A stretch of 64,000 nucleotides of DNA. Source: Liopterus haemorrhoidalis. Lineage: Eukaryota; Arthropoda; Insecta; Coleoptera; Dytiscidae. The position numbers were made by a program, and so were the translations under genes. The stretch lies in NCBI GenBank assembly GCA_963971575.1, contig OZ020616.1, positions 53,737,201 to 53,801,200 on the forward strand, written 5' to 3'. Positions 31,530-45,515 of the stretch are shown in pieces. The first letter of the stretch is position 1. Every line of letters starts with the position of its first letter. The notes below the pieces were generated by a model that saw only the letters and a list, made by a program, of their open reading frames with translations, ran no database searches and had not been told where the DNA came from.

Positions 31530-33400
31530 GAGGAAACATAGTGACCAGCCTCTTTATATGACCAGAGGAAACGGTCGTTCTCATAACCTATCTATCAGCC
31601 CTTCCAGTTGGGCCGGAAGCATTCTTTTGTTGCAGTATTCCCCTGTTTTTCACACTACCTTGGCGGATGACCTGGCAAGCTTGTCCGGCCTGGTTCTCCG
31701 GGTCTCGGAGTATTCTGGGTATTGCGATACCACTAGTCCCCCATCTTACCTCTCGTAACGAGACCACAATCTCCTCGTTTAGAGGCTACGCAACCTTAAA
31801 CATGACAAGAATTAGTAATAATTCACCCTCGGTGGGATTTGAATGCACACCACAAAGATTGTTTCCGCAGTCTCTATGACAACGGTAGGAAGTTGTTCCA
31901 GTATGGACAGAAGCAGATGTCCGGACTGATGGAGTTCACAGAAAAGAATTCAGCCAAAATTTCCACACGCGATGATGCTGAAGAATTCTATGTATGCACA
32001 CCAGATTAAAAGTGTATTAACTCGTAACAAATTTACAAAAGAGCAAATTGAACATCGTATCTTTAGTACCATACATGAATTTAATATTATTAATGCAATA
32101 TTTCTAATACCAAGAAAAATAGAAATAAAAAATTGCTTTTCAAGTTGATACCATATGCCTTTCAATAAAAATATAATTTTATGAAAAATTATAGTTAATA
32201 CACTTTTATTCTGGGGTACAGTTATTTAAAGTAATGAAATATAATATTTTATGGATATTATTTCAAATTTTAACTCAAAATATTTTCAGTTTCTTTTAAA
32301 ATAAGATTTATCAAACATGGATATTTTTGATCTAATCAGAAAGTAATCAATACTGTCTAATTATTTTGAATTTGTTCCGAGACCATTTGATAGAGTCCAA
32401 TCTGTTTGGACATTTAATATTGGTCCAAAAAGTGAACAATAACATTTATTTTTTTTTAATTAAAGAAAAGTTTCTAAGTAGCTATTTGCATTATTTTAGC
32501 AATTTAAAATTGGTTTGAAAACTAATGAGTATTTTGGTTTTTAGAAATCAAATACCAATTTAGAAACAAATTAATAATATTAAATTTTGTAGAAATTTAG
32601 TTAGATACAATTTTTAGTGCTCAGCAAAAATAGTTATTTGCGATTTTTTACAAATGTAAAATAAATTGGTAAACTAATCAATAATAATTTTTTTAATAAT
32701 ATTATATTTGTACACTAATCAGTATTTTTTTTTTTAATGAAAAGGTAATTTGGAATCTAATCATTGATAGCTAATCAATTTTTTAAAATTTTAAATTATT
32801 CTGAAAACCTATCGATAACTTCCAAACTATTTGGCTGTGTCCGATTTGTCTAGAAACTAATCTACGATGTCCAGTTTTTTTAAAATTTAATTTTAGGAAA
32901 TAAATGGACAATATACCTACTGATGCACTGATAAAATTTAAATTATTTCACGACTTACAATGTTTCATTTTTGATTAATTTTATAAATTTTATTTAATTA
33001 ACTCGAGGTACGGTGGCTCCGTAAGACTGAGACTGGAATTCAGTTCGCAGGCACCACTGCGGAGTTAACATTCCACACCCCTGTGCATTCAGCCCAGGGG
33101 TTGACTCAGCCCTCATTTCATAATTAAAATGAGTGTGCAAAGATAATAGGAGCAGTAGTATCGCCAGATCGTTGGGGATGTATTATTTGTTTATTATTTA
33201 TTTAATTAATTGATAATTTAATATTTTTATTTAATATTTCAATATTGAACAGTATAGTAGTTGAATAAATTTCCTGTGTAGGGTGTAAGGGCCCCGCCTG
33301 GTAAATGTTTACAACTTACATGGGAAATTATAAAAATAAAATAAATAAATAATAATTATTTGGGGTTGAATATTTGTACGAAAATATAGATGATCTTGAA
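31530..33400. other. Left-arm-specific segment of the palindrome
   Basis: Absent from the right arm. It contains a GC-richer block (31545-31900) with a tRNA-type B-box-like GGTGGGATTTGAA at 31831, the exon candidate ending at 32009, AT-rich filler, and a LINE-like 3' UTR block (33005-33200: TGCATTCAGCCCAGGGGTTG, TTATTTGTTTATTATTTATT tail). Confidence 0.55.
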
Positions 33401-33404
33401 ACAG

Positions 33405-34135
33405 AAACATTGTAAAGCAATGAAGTTATTTTATTTGGACAGTAAATTAGTTAATAATTTTTTGAAAAAATTAAGATTAATTGACAAATTAAATTAATGA
33501 TTTGGAAATATAAATTATTTTGATAGTATATTAGTTGGTAAATTTTTTGTGAAATAAATGCAAGTTATTGTTAGTTCACAAATTAAATTAATATATTAAA
33601 AACTAAAAATTAAATTAAATATACAGTAATTTAGTTGATACATTTTTTGAAAAATAAAGTCAATTTATGATTTGTTTACAAATTTAAATATTTTGAAAAT
33701 ATATACATAATTATTTTGATATAAAATGAAAAATAAATTCAAGTTATGATTAGATGACAGATCTAATTAAAATATTTTCAAAAAATAAAATAATTTTGAC
33801 AGTAAATTAGTTGGTAAATTATTTTAAAAATAAATTCAAATTATGATTAGTTGGCAAATTAATTTAAAATATTTTCAAAAATCGAAATTATTTTGAAAGT
33901 AAATTAATTGGTAATTTTTTTGAAAAACAAATTAGAATAAAAAATTTTCGTAGTAGAAAATGAATTAGACAGTAAATTTTTTGAAAAATATATTTATGTT
34001 TTGATTAGTTGACAAATTAAATTAAAATATATTCAAAAAATAAAATTATTTCAACAGTAAATTAGTTGGTAAATTTTTCGAAAAATATATTCAAGCTATG
34101 ATTATCTGATAAATTAATTTTACTTATTTTGTAAA
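33405..34135 (+). repeat. Degenerate ~105-bp tandem repeat
   Basis: The phrase AATTAGTTGGTAAATTTTTT followed by AAAATAAATTCAAGTTATGA and GACAAATTAAATTAAAATAT recurs about seven times. Inverted traces at 38960-39190 correspond in the right arm, where fewer units remain. Confidence 0.8.
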
Positions 34136-34439
34136 ATTAATAATTTGTAAAACACTATATTTAAAACGAATATTATATAAAATAACAATATTTGTGAATA
34201 TTTTGAGTTGGAATATTTGAAATCATCTCCCTTATTATTATAAGACTCCCTTATTATTGTATTAATTTGTATTCTGTATCATATTTTGTACAAATTATTG
34301 TTTATGTAAAAAATAAAACTGTGTTTGTCGGTGTGGATAGGCACTAAATAAAGATTGTAAAAAAATATATTGAGAAGGAATGAATGTGGAAAAATAAGTG
34401 GATGAAATAAAGAAAAAAAAATCAAGTGAAAATAAGTGG

Positions 34440-34800
34440 AATTGAGTTGAATGTGGAGAAGAATGGTTGGAAGTGACTGGAAAATGAAAGACTGATGAAC
34501 GTGGATAGGAATGAATGGAAGAATATTGTTTATTTTCCCATGAATTCTTATCCAAATCTGAGATTGATTGTGGAATGGGAAACAGTGATGAACGTGGAAA
34601 AATATGTATGGAAGAATATAATTTTCCCATGCATTCCTATTCAAATCTGAGAATGATTGTAGAATGAGTAACTGCGGTGAATGTAGATAGAAATGCATGA
34701 AGAATATTATTTATTTTCCCATGCATTCCTACCCGAACCAGAATAATTGTTTTACGAGAGACTGCGCTGAATGCGGAAAGAAATGCATGGATGATAGAAT
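34440..34800 (+). repeat. ~110-bp tandem repeat, about three units
   Basis: Units run GAATGCATGGAAGAATAT...TTTTCCCATGCATTCCTATCC...CTGAGAATGATTG. The right arm has one unit (38540-38600). The long minus- and plus-strand frames here are just this repeat read through. Confidence 0.75.
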
Positions 34801-35160
34801 GACCTTGAAATGAAAGACTGAACCCTTATTTCTTTGTTAACAACCTCTGTATTTACATTATTTTTAATAAATAAATATAAAATAAACAGTATCATTATTT
34901 CGATAAATACCCACCTAATAAATCCTCTCTGGGGTTGGTTTTTATCTTTCAGATGACGAGAAAGTAGAGAGTAAGTATTAATGTATATATTTAGTTGAGC
35001 AAAGGGAGTAGCCCTTGAGGTGGTGAGTATGTATATTATATATATAGACTACGCGACATGAAAGACTCGACCTCTGTATTTGCATCATTTTTAATAAATA
35101 TAAATAAAATAAACCGCATTAATATTTGAATAATTACCCACATAATAAATCCTTTCTGGG

Positions 35161-36295
35161 GTACCTATTTCAAGGTATAGGGTACCTACTACTGCAATGG
35201 GTGCTCTACAACCCTTATAGGTTCTGAGATATTAATAAAATAAAATTCACTATGTCTCAAAACACCCTGAATTTTGCGCCCTTAAACAGTCGATTAACAA
35301 TTTTTGTTTATCTTAAAAAAAAATCAGGGGGTTGAAATTAAGGGATGAAAGTAAGGGATGACATTGATGATGTGCTCTAGTGGTTCTATATGCCATTGCA
35401 CTATCCCCATGTATCGGGGAACGTTTCACGTCTAAAAACACGTTTTCACGTAAAACTAAGAAACACGGTTCCACGTAAAAAAAAACGAATCATAAATGTG
35501 AGTGGGGGGGGGGGGGTTACACACCGCAAAATATGCGGAGTCTTGGATTTGAGAAGGGGATAGAAGGGGGATAAAAAAACACGTTAAAAACCCCAAATTC
35601 TGAAGCCCTGAGGCGCTAGAGGCCAAAAACCCTTAAGGGTAGTAAGTTATTAAGTGTTTTTTATATCTCACAACCCTTAAGAGTTAGGTGGTTGGTATTC
35701 GATAGGTAGATAGTTCATGACCTCGAGAGCCTCTACCCTTCAAGGGTTCCCTACAACCCTTCCGGTATTTGAGATATTTAATGTTTAATTTTCAGTGACG
35801 TCACATATTAGACCAAAATTTTAATTTTATTTTATTAATATCTCGACAACTAGAAGAGTTGTAGGGCTCCCATTTGAACTGTAGGGTCCTCAGGTTCTGT
35901 AATACGTACGTACTAAAAATCAACCACCTAACTCTAAAGGGTTGTGAGATATAAAAAACACTTAATAACTTCCTACCCTTAAGGGCTAGGGTGTTGCTTT
36001 TTGGCAGGTACCTATTTTAAGATATAGGGTACCTACTACTGCAATGGGTGCTCTACAACCCTTATGGGTTCTGAGATATTAATAAAATAAAATTCACTAT
36101 GTCTCAAAACACCCTGAATTTTGCGCCCTTAAACAGTCGATTAACAATTTTTATTTATCTTAAAAAAAATTCAGGGGGTTGAAATTAAGGGATGAAACTA
36201 AGGGATGACACTGATGATGTGCTCTAGTGGCCCTATATGCCATTGCACTATCCCCATGTATCGGGGAATGTTTCACGTCTAAAAACACAGTTTTG
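35161..36295. repeat. Direct repeat of a ~290-bp module inside left arm
   Basis: Module A at 35161-35455 (GGTACCTACTACTGCAATGG, ACACCCTGAATTTTGCGCCC) recurs at 36009-36295. Its inverses are at 37005-37270 and 37840-38110. A second module (TCTCACAACCCTTAAGAGTT ... GACGTCA) occurs at 35650-35985, and inverted at 36480-36800 and 37320-37640. Confidence 0.85.
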
Positions 36296-39190
36296 TTCAA
36301 AATTTAAAAAATTTTTTACTTACCAAGGTACCAGGAGAGCCGAGAGGTATATATTGGATTTTAGGGATTATCTCGTGAACTACAAGGGGTAGGACGTCCA
36401 GATTTGGAAGGCACCTTCAGTAGGGTCCGTTCTATTATCTATTAGAGTTTCAACCCTCTAGCCCTTAAGGGTAGGAAGTTATTAAGTCTTTTTTTTATCT
36501 CATAACCCTTAAGAGTAAGGTGGTTGATTTTTGGTACGTACGTACTACAGAACCTTAGGACCCTACAGCCCAAATGGGAGCCCTACAACTCCTCTAGTTG
36601 TTGAGATATAAATAAAATAAAATTAAAATTTTGGTCTAATATCTGACGTCACTGAAAATTAAACATTAAATATCTTAAAAACCGGAAGGGTTGTAGGGAA
36701 CCCTTGAAGGGTAGAGGGTCTCTAGGTCATGAACTACCTACCTATCGAATACCAACCACCTAACTCTTAAGGGTTGTGAGATATAAAAAACACTTAATAA
36801 CTTCCTACCCTTAAGGGCTAGAGGGCTGAAACTCTAATAGATAATAGAACGGACCCTAATGAAGGTGCCTTCCAAATCTGGTCGTCCTACCCCTTGTAGT
36901 TCACGAGATAATCCCTAAAAATCAATATATACCTCTTGGGTTTCCTGGTACCTTGGTAGGTAATTTTTTTTTTTTTAATTTTGAACAAAACTGTGTTTTT
37001 AGACGTGACACGTTCCCCGATACATGGGGATAGTGCAACGGCATATAGGGCCACTAGAGCACATCATCAATGTCATCCCTTAGTTTCATCCCTTAATTTC
37101 AACCCTCTGAATTTTTTTAAAGATAAATAAAAATTATTAATCGACGGTTTAAGGGCGCAAAATTCAGGGTGTTTTGAGACATAGTGAATTTTATTTTATT
37201 AATATTCTCAGAACCTATAAGGGTTGTAGAGCACCCATTGCAGTAGTAGGTACCCTATATCTTAAAATAGGTACCTGCCAAAAAGCAACCCCCTAGCCCT
37301 TAAGGGTAGGAAGTTATTAAGTGTTTTTTATATCTCACAACCCTTAAGAGTTAGGTGGTTGATTTTTAGTACGTACGTACTACAGAACCTGAGGACCCTA
37401 CAGTTCGAATGGGAGCCCTACAACTCTTCTAGTTGTCGAGATATTAATAAAATAAAATTAAAATTTTGGTCTAATATGTGACGTCACTGAAAATTAAACA
37501 TTAAATATCTCAAATACCGGAAGGGTTGTAGGGAACCCTTGAAGGGTAGAGGCTCTCGAGGTCATGAACTACCTACCTATCGAATACCAACCACCTAACT
37601 CTTAAGGGTTGTGAGATATAAAAAACACTTAATAACTTACTACCCTTAAGGGTTTTTTGCCTCTAGCGCCTCAGGGCTTCAGAATTTGGGGTTTTTAACG
37701 TGTTTTTTTATCCCCCTTCCATACTCGCTGAAATCTAAGACTCCGCATATTTTGCCCCCCCCCCACTCACATTTATGATTCGTTTTTTTTTACGTGGAAC
37801 CGTGTTTCTTAGTTTTACGTGAAAACGTGTTTTTAGACGTGAAACGTTCCCCGATATATGGGGATAGTGCAATGGCACATAGAACCACTAGAGCACACCA
37901 TCAATGTCATCCCTTAGTTTCATCCCTTAATTTCAACCCCCTGAATTTTTTTTAAGATAAATAAAAATTGTTAATCGACGGTTTAAGGGCGCAAAATTCA
38001 GGATGTTTTGAGACATAGTGAATTTTATTTTATTAATATCTCAGAACCTATAAGGGTTGTAGAGCACCTATTGCAGTAGTAGGTACCCTATACCTTGAAA
38101 TAGGTACCCCAGGAAGGATTTATTATGTGGGTAATTATACAAATATTAATGCGGTTTATTTTATTTATATTTATTAAAAATGATGCAAATACAGAGGGCG
38201 AGTCTTTCATGTCGCGTAGTCTATATATATAATATACATACTCACCACCTCAAGGGCTACTCCCTTTGCTCAACTAAATATATACATTAATACTTACTCT
38301 CTACTTTCTCGTCATCTGAAAGATAAAAACCAACCCCAGTGAGGATTTATTAGGTGGGTATTTATCGAAATAATGATACTGTTTATTTTATATTTATTTA
38401 TTAAAAATAATGTAAATACAGAGGTTGTTAACAAAGAAATAAGGGTTCAGTCTTTCATTTCAAGGTCATTCTATCATCCATGCATTTCTTTCCGCATTCA
38501 GCGCAGTCTCTCGTAAAACAATTATTCTGGTTCGGGTAGGAATGCATGGGAAAATAAATAATATTCTTCATTCCTATCCACGTTCATCAGTCTTTCATTT
38601 TCCAGTCACTTCCAACCATTCTTCTCCACATTCAACTCAATTCCACTTATTTTCACTTGATTTTTTTTTCTTTATTTCATCCACTTATTTTTCCACATTC
38701 ATTCCTTCTCAATATATTTTTTTACAATCTTTATTTAGTGCCTATCCACACCAACAAACACAGTTTTATTTTTTACATAAACAATAATTTGTACAAAATA
38801 TGATACAGAATACAAATTAATACAATAATAAAGGAGTCTTATAATAATAAGGGAGATGATTTCAAATATTCCAACTCAAAATATTCACAAATATTGTTAT
38901 TTTATATATTATTCCTTTTAAATATCGTGTTTTACAAATTATTACTTTTACAAAATAAGTAAAATTAATTTATCAGATAATCATAGCTTGAATATATTTT
39001 TCGAAAAATTTACCATCTAATTTACTACAAAAATTATTTTATTTTTTGAAAATATTTTAATTTAATTTGTCAACTATATAATAAACCCTTGAATTTATTT
39101 TAAAAAAAATTTACCAACTAATTTACTGTCTAATTAATTTTCTATTACGAATTTTTTTTATTTTAATTTGTTTTTCAAAAAAATTACCAA

Positions 39191-39530
39191 TTAATTTACT
39201 TTAAAAATAATAATCCGAATAAGGTTCAGGTAGGGTTCAAGCACTTCCGGTGTCAGACAGAAATAAAGCTTTCCGCTGGCGGCGATAATGCGTGTTATTC
39301 GGGTTAATCCCATAAGGGCGCTCCTCCGAAGGGTTGATGGATAGCCAGAACCCAGGTACGTAGTGAACCAGCTCTGAATGTAGGAAAGTACGATCTGACG
39401 CATGTCATGTGTGTCCAACACCGGTCTCCAGGTCGGGAGGATCCGGGTCGCGACCCTAACCAGTCCCTCTACTGCACGAACTCCATCCGCGACCCAAAAC
39501 TCCACGAGAGAAAAGGCAACCCCATGACAA
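39191..39530 (-). other. Right-arm-specific block with an open frame
   Basis: A GC-richer block absent from the left arm. A minus-strand frame without ATG near its start reads LVEFWVADGVRAVEGLVRVA, then STLRRSALMGLTRITRIIAA. Codon use looks more coding-like than the flanks. No family recognised; a transposon or host-gene fragment is possible. Confidence 0.3.
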
Positions 39531-40234
39531 AAATATTTTTAATTTATCACCAAATGCCACCACGGAGATGGATTCCGTAGTCTCCACTTGAAGACAACAA
39601 TCCACCCCTCCATTAAGGCGCTAAAATTTGCAGCGCCTAATTACTCCTGAAACAAATAACTTACATTAAAAAATTTATATATACATATTTCAGGCGGCAG
39701 AATTGGGTTTTTAAATATGTGGGCTTCTCCTTAAATATAATGAAAATGTAACTTGTTAATTATTTTGAAAATATATTTATACATTTCTTCAAAAATTCTA
39801 AAACATCTTTCAAAAAAAAGTAATCCAATTAAAAATTCCTATTAATGTGTATTACTCTGAATTAATATATATATATATTATAAGGTTATAAAGTTTCCTT
39901 GATTGTATCTACGAAATCTTACAATTGAATTTGACAGACCCATGAGTGATGGTATTAGAGTTTCTTGAACATACCTACGAATCCCTAAGTCGAATAAAAA
40001 AATAAATAAAGTAATAGTTATTTGTGTACCATGGTCAAAACGAGGACCTGTATTGCGAAAATAAATTAATAAACTGTTTTTCTGCGAAAAAAGTCCAAAA
40101 ACAAATAACCCAATATTTGAATGTGCTATAAACATGAAATTAATAAACACCCTTGTTTTTTTTAGTTAATTTAACCGAGCACCTACTGTAATTGGATGAA
40201 GAATAACAATAATGAATTGAAAAAACTTAAAACT

Positions 40235-40340
40235 TACCGAAAATTATCCTTCCTTTTGAAAACCGCATTGTAAGTTGAGTCCGGGCGTCCGAGGTGTTGG
40301 CGGAAACCGGACTGGCACTTGCCGATATCGCATACCATCT
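40235..40340 (-). other. Exon-like frame in right palindrome arm
   Basis: Inverted copy of the frame at 30712, with T to A at one residue and the donor CG|GTAAGT kept. The downstream exon candidate of the left arm is not present here because that region is replaced. Confidence 0.3.
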
Positions 40341-41225
40341 CCGGTAAAATCACTCACAGAAAATGAGACTGGAATTAAATCATAAATTAATCAAAATTAA
40401 ATTTATTCCACGGAAACATTAAATAAAAAAACAAAAAATACAAAATTTGTTGCAATCATTTTTGTCTGATACGTATATTATGTATCTTTTAAATAAAGTT
40501 AAATTAAATAAACACCTGCATTTATTGAATTGAATATTGCAAGGTCAGTTTCACTAATGACTTTAATTCCTTATCGATATAATGAAGATAAGAAAAACAT
40601 TAATGACCTCGACTTTTGCGACACAAAAAATTAATGAAATATAACAAAGAAATATTATAAAAAATAGCAAACAATGCTATAAATATCAAAATTTTCAATA
40701 CTTAGGCCCTTATACTTTAAAATAAATGAACACTCACCTATTTTTCTTTATTTTCAAAAGCAATAAGCAATTAAAATATTCAAAAACTCCAACATCTTTC
40801 TCTAATTTTTTAATAATTATTACTTAAATTTTTATTCCAGTGCCTTTTTAACTATTTATATCACCTCCTTTTCAAATTACAATTTTCTTTGCAAGATTTT
40901 CAATATTTTTGGAACAAAATATTCGTTATAAAATATTGCGTGCAATTTCTTACGGAGTCATTTTAGTAATGACGCTATGACGTAACAAAATTTTGCCGAT
41001 GTGCGCAAGAACATACATTCAGCAGATATTTTCAACATTCCTCAACATATTGTTGTAATGTTCAAAATGTTATGTTGTAAATTCAAAAACGGATGGAAAT
41101 AGGGACCTGCGGTTTGAATTTTTGGATTTCTAGTGTGTTACACGCCTTACAAAATATAATGTTAAAATATCTATTTTGATTTGAGTGAGTTTTAAAAACG
41201 ATTAAAAATTATCAAAATTTCAAAA

Positions 41226-41704
41226 AGCGCAAGGCTTATTTTGAACCCATATCTCCCATTTAAAAAATTTAAATTGAAGATACCTTTTCGGAGGGAGAGC
41301 GGTTCGAAGAAAAAAAAAAAACAAAATAAATTGCGAAACGAATTTTTATCATCTAAATAGTGATTCTTCTCGAGAATTTCTGGAGAAAAAGTTATAATTC
41401 TCATTTTTCATTTCTCGAGAAATGTCAAATTTGCATCGACGCTTTTACTTAAGTACTTTAAAAGTGATTATAATTTTAACATGTTTTTATCCTCTACAAT
41501 ATTTTCAACATTAAAAAAAAGATGTACATTCTAATAATTATATAATTATTTTTCTCGATATTTCTCGAGAATTCTCCAGAAAATAAGTGTAATGTCGAGA
41601 AATCAGAAACACTACATATAAATAAAAAAATATACATTGTAATTATAATAAACAATAATTATTTATTTTTATTATATACCTATGCGACGAATGTTGATTA
41701 AAAA
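41226..41704. other. Flank with short TTCTCGAGAA inverted repeats
   Basis: Blocks at 41360-41425 and 41550-41605 (TCTCGAGAATTTCTGGAGAA and inverse) could mark a small decayed foldback element. No target duplication found. Confidence 0.35.
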
Positions 41705-43376
41705 GTGCCAAATTCGGACTTTGACAAAAAAATTTGCTCCAGTTTCGGCCGAAAGTGGAGCAAGGCTATTACTCGCTTATTTATGGATCGATATCGCTGA
41801 GATTTTGCACAGGGGTGTGGAATTAGGTAGTATTTAAACATAGTTGCACGAAAACAAGATTTATAATGCACAGGGGCCTCAGGAGGTCCTCAAAGTTAAA
41901 AAATTACCATAACTCACTTATTTATCAGTAGATTTCGTTAGAATTCGATATGAGAGCTCACAATTAATACTGTGATGCAAAAATATGTTAAAAATTTAAA
42001 AAACAAGTGCGTTAGGACATATTTCCACTTTGAGGGCCTCTGGAGGCCCCCGAGCTTCATATATCTTATTTTCGTGCACCTTAATTTCAAGAATGTCTAA
42101 TTCCACACCTCTGTGCCAAATCTCAGCAAAATCGGTCCATAAATAAGCGAGTTATAGTCGTGCTCCACTTTCGGCTGAAACTGGAGCAGAATTTTTTGTC
42201 AAAGTACGAATTTGGCTCTTTTAAGGATACAGGCCGAAGTATCTTGATGTCCCAATTCCAGAATTGTGAAGATTTTGAACATCCGTTCATAAATAAGGAA
42301 GTTATAGCTATTTGAACTAGTTTTCACTTAATCTGATCTAATTCTCAGTCTTAATCCGCAACTAGTTCGCGGATTAAGTGAAAACTAGTTCAAATGTCTA
42401 TAACTGCCTTAATTATGAATCGATTTTCAAACAAATCACACTTTTGGAATCAGGACATCAAGATGCTTCTCTCTATATGCCTAAAAGTGCCAAATTCGGA
42501 CTTTGATAAAAAATTCTGCTCCAGTTTCGACCGAAAGTGGAGCACGGCTATAACTCGCTTATTTATGGACCGATTTCATTGGAATTTTGCACCGGGGTGT
42601 GAAATTAGGTATTGTTTAAATGTAGTTGCACGAAAATTAAATATATGAGGCACACGGGCCGCAGGAGGCCCTCAAAGTTAAAAAATTACCTTAATTCACT
42701 CATTTATCAGTAGATTTCGTTAGAATTCGATATGAGAGCTCAAAATTAATACTGTGATGCAGAAATATGTTAAAAATTTAAAAAAACAAGCGCGTTAGGA
42801 TATATTTCAACTTTGGGGGCCTCTGGAGGCCCCCGTGCTTCATATATCTCATTTTTGTGCACCTTCATTTAAAGAATACCTAATTACACACTCCTGTGCC
42901 AAATCTCAGCGATATCGATCCATAAATAAGCGAGTAATAGCCGTGCTCTACTTGCGGCCGAAACTGGAGCAGAATTTTTTGTCAAAGTACGAATTTGGCA
43001 CTTTTAAGGATACAGGCCGAAGTATCTTGATGTCCCGATTCCAGAACTGTGAAGATTTTGAAAATCGATTTTCAAAAAATTCACTCTTTTGGAATCAGGA
43101 CTCAAAGTGCTTCTGTCTATACACCTAAAAGTGCAAAATTCGGACTTTGTAAAAAATTCTGCTCCAGTTTCGACTAAAAGTGGAGCACGGCTATCACTCG
43201 TTTATTTATGGACCGATATCTTTGCGATTTTTCACCGGGATGTGGAATTAGGTAATGTTTAAATATAGGTGCACGAAAATTGAATATATGAGGCACACGG
43301 GCCGCCGGAGGCACTCAAAGTTAAAAAATTACCATAACTCACTTATTTATCAGTAGATTTCGTTAGAATTCTAGTT
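41705..43376. repeat. Tandem array of palindromic units (~2.3 copies)
   Basis: Each unit begins AAAAGTGCCAAATTCGGACT, and its second half is the inverse of the first (GCTCCAGTTTCGGCCGAAAG ... CTTTCGGCTGAAACTGGAGC). Starts are at about 41706, 42484 and 43127. Unit 1 has a perfect extra hairpin at 42317-42395 (TTGAACTAGTTTTCACTTAA and inverse), lost in unit 2. The third unit is cut at 43376. Confidence 0.88.
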
Positions 43377-44340
43377 ATTTATTTGGTATCGTTGTTTTGT
43401 CTTCACTTTTGTATCTTTTTTTTTCTTCACTTTGATTTGGTATTGTTTTTCTTTGTCTTCATTTTGATTTGGTATTGTTTTTCTTTGTCTTCATTTTGAT
43501 TTGGTGTTTTTTTTTCTTTGTCTTATCGCTAGTTTTGTCTTCACTTTGATTCGGTATATGTTTTGTCTTCATTTTGATTTGGTATAATTTTTTTTTGTCA
43601 TCACTTTAATTCGCTATCTCTTTCTTGTCTTCACTCTGGTTTGGTTTCATTTTTCTTTTGTCATCATTTTGATTTGGTATCAGTTTTTTTCTCTTCACTT
43701 GGATTTCGTACCGTTTTTTTGTCTTCACTTTGATTTGGTATAGTTTTTCTTTGTCATCACTATGATTTGGTAACGTTTTTATGTCTTCACTTTTGAATTG
43801 GTATCGTTTTTTTTGTCATCACTTTGTTTTGGTATTGTTTTTTTTCGTCAACACTTTCATTTGGGATCGCTTTTATTGTCTTGACTTGGATTTGGTCTCG
43901 TTTTTTTTTTGTCTTCACTTTGATGTGGTATCCCTTTCTTTTTCTTCAATTTGATTTGGTATATTTTTTTTGTTATCACTTTTTTGTCATAACCTTGGTC
44001 TTTATCTGATCTGGTATCGTTTTTTTTTGTCTTCACTTTGATGTGGTATCGCTTTCTTTGTCTTCAATTTGATTTGGTATATTTTTTTTTGTTATCACTT
44101 TTTTTGTCATAACTTTGGTCTTTATCTGATCTGGTATCGTTTTTTTTTTGTCTTCACTTTGATTTGGTATCGTTTGTTTTTGTCATCACTTTGATTTAAT
44201 ATCGATTTTATTTGTCATCACTTTGGTCTTCATCTACTATGGTATGTATATATATTGTTATCATTTGATGTGGTATCGCTGTTTTTTGTTTCACTTTGAT
44301 TTAGTTATATTATTTTGTCATCACTATGATTGTGTATCCT
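43377..44340 (+). repeat. Minisatellite, ~33-bp unit, about 28 copies
   Basis: Consensus GATTTGGTATCGTTTTTTT + GTCTTCACTTT, with CATCA alternating with TTCA. One strand is very T-rich. Two neighbouring ~115-bp blocks (43915-44035, 44030-44160) are near identical, showing recent unequal exchange. Confidence 0.93.
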
Positions 44341-45515
44341 TCTTTTTACCAAGAGCGCCATTTTACTTCGGTAAACCCCTGCATACACACGTATGTCTTT
44401 GACTACTTGGTGACGTTTTGACCTTATAAATTAATCCGATAGTATCGTAAAATTCATTGCCTGGGTCTAATTTTGGATACAGACTCGGAGGTAAGTTCTA
44501 AATCTTGATCTATTAATTAACCTTATTTTACAGGTTTCTTGTACAGCCATACTCATTAGATTGTCTATTATATTGAAACAATGCCTCAAACATTTATTTG
44601 AAATGTTATTAATCCCCCTATGTTAGGTTGGTAGGTAAAATGATGTGTCAGTCTAATACATAAATCTTAACCTAAGTTGCGAGTAAACCAGTCCCAGTTC
44701 CAATCGGACATCTGGAACGTTTCCAGGATGTGTTACGTTGAATTAGAGACCAGAGGGTAGCGGGTATAAAGCAGGGATACGCGGTGTTGGGCGGGTTTCC
44801 GCGATGATTTGCACAGCGTCTCTAGAGAAAGCACAAACAATATTGTCATCAACGATTTTCCCCAGGCACTACTCAAAATTATCTTTGGTCCAATGTTGTC
44901 CTACCACGATTTATCATAAGTTATTTATGATGTCATTTCATTCCTTTTCACAACTAATGGAACTTATATTTTTATTTCTTACACCTCTAATTTAGAAACA
45001 GGTGTATTAAAAATGTTTAGAATAAAAAAATTGTGAGATTATTATATCCGCAGGGTTTTAAATAAAATACCAGTGTTAGCTATGTTCACAGGTCTAAAAT
45101 TAATAGACTATGCGCTATGACTTGTGCACTGTTGATCAGTGTTACCACAACTGCAGAAGCGAATGTCACTACCAACTTGACAAAATTCCGCTTCCGGCTG
45201 TTACAAGTCGCTACCACCGAAAAATATGTCAAGGCCGTAGGGGGATGCAAATATAGAAGGAGGAAGGCAAATTTAATGAAAAGTTAAATTAATATTTTAC
45301 ACATATTATATTAATATTACTTGAATATATTGTTCACTTTTGTAAAAACAATCTAAGAGAAAATTTTGATTTCAATAATTTGCACCTTTGGAATTGTATG
45401 TCGTGTTAGTATCACAAAAATGTCTTACTATGATCATGTCTTATCAGTTGATGTCATGCTGAAAAGTGATATTAAATTAGAATATTCCTAACTTTAGATC
45501 ACAATACAACATAAT
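44341..45515. other. Intergenic DNA, nothing firm
   Basis: A possible 45-bp intron (GAG|GTAAGT at 44490, TTTTACAG at 44534) is noted but has no coding support. Otherwise AT-rich. Confidence 0.35.

Noticed and set aside
34279..34698. 139- and 111-codon minus-strand frames, with a mirror frame at 38542
   Set aside because: They read through a 110-bp tandem repeat in two frames at once. Similarity between arms reflects the palindrome, not coding constraint.
43824..44009. Phe/Leu-rich ORF
   Set aside because: T-rich minisatellite read in frame.
43377..44340. CRISPR-like array
   Set aside because: Units are degenerate with no unique spacers, and the context is eukaryotic; it is a minisatellite.
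44490..44534. 45-bp intron with GTAAGT and TTTTACAG
   Set aside because: No coding frame on either side; splice words are common in AT-rich DNA.
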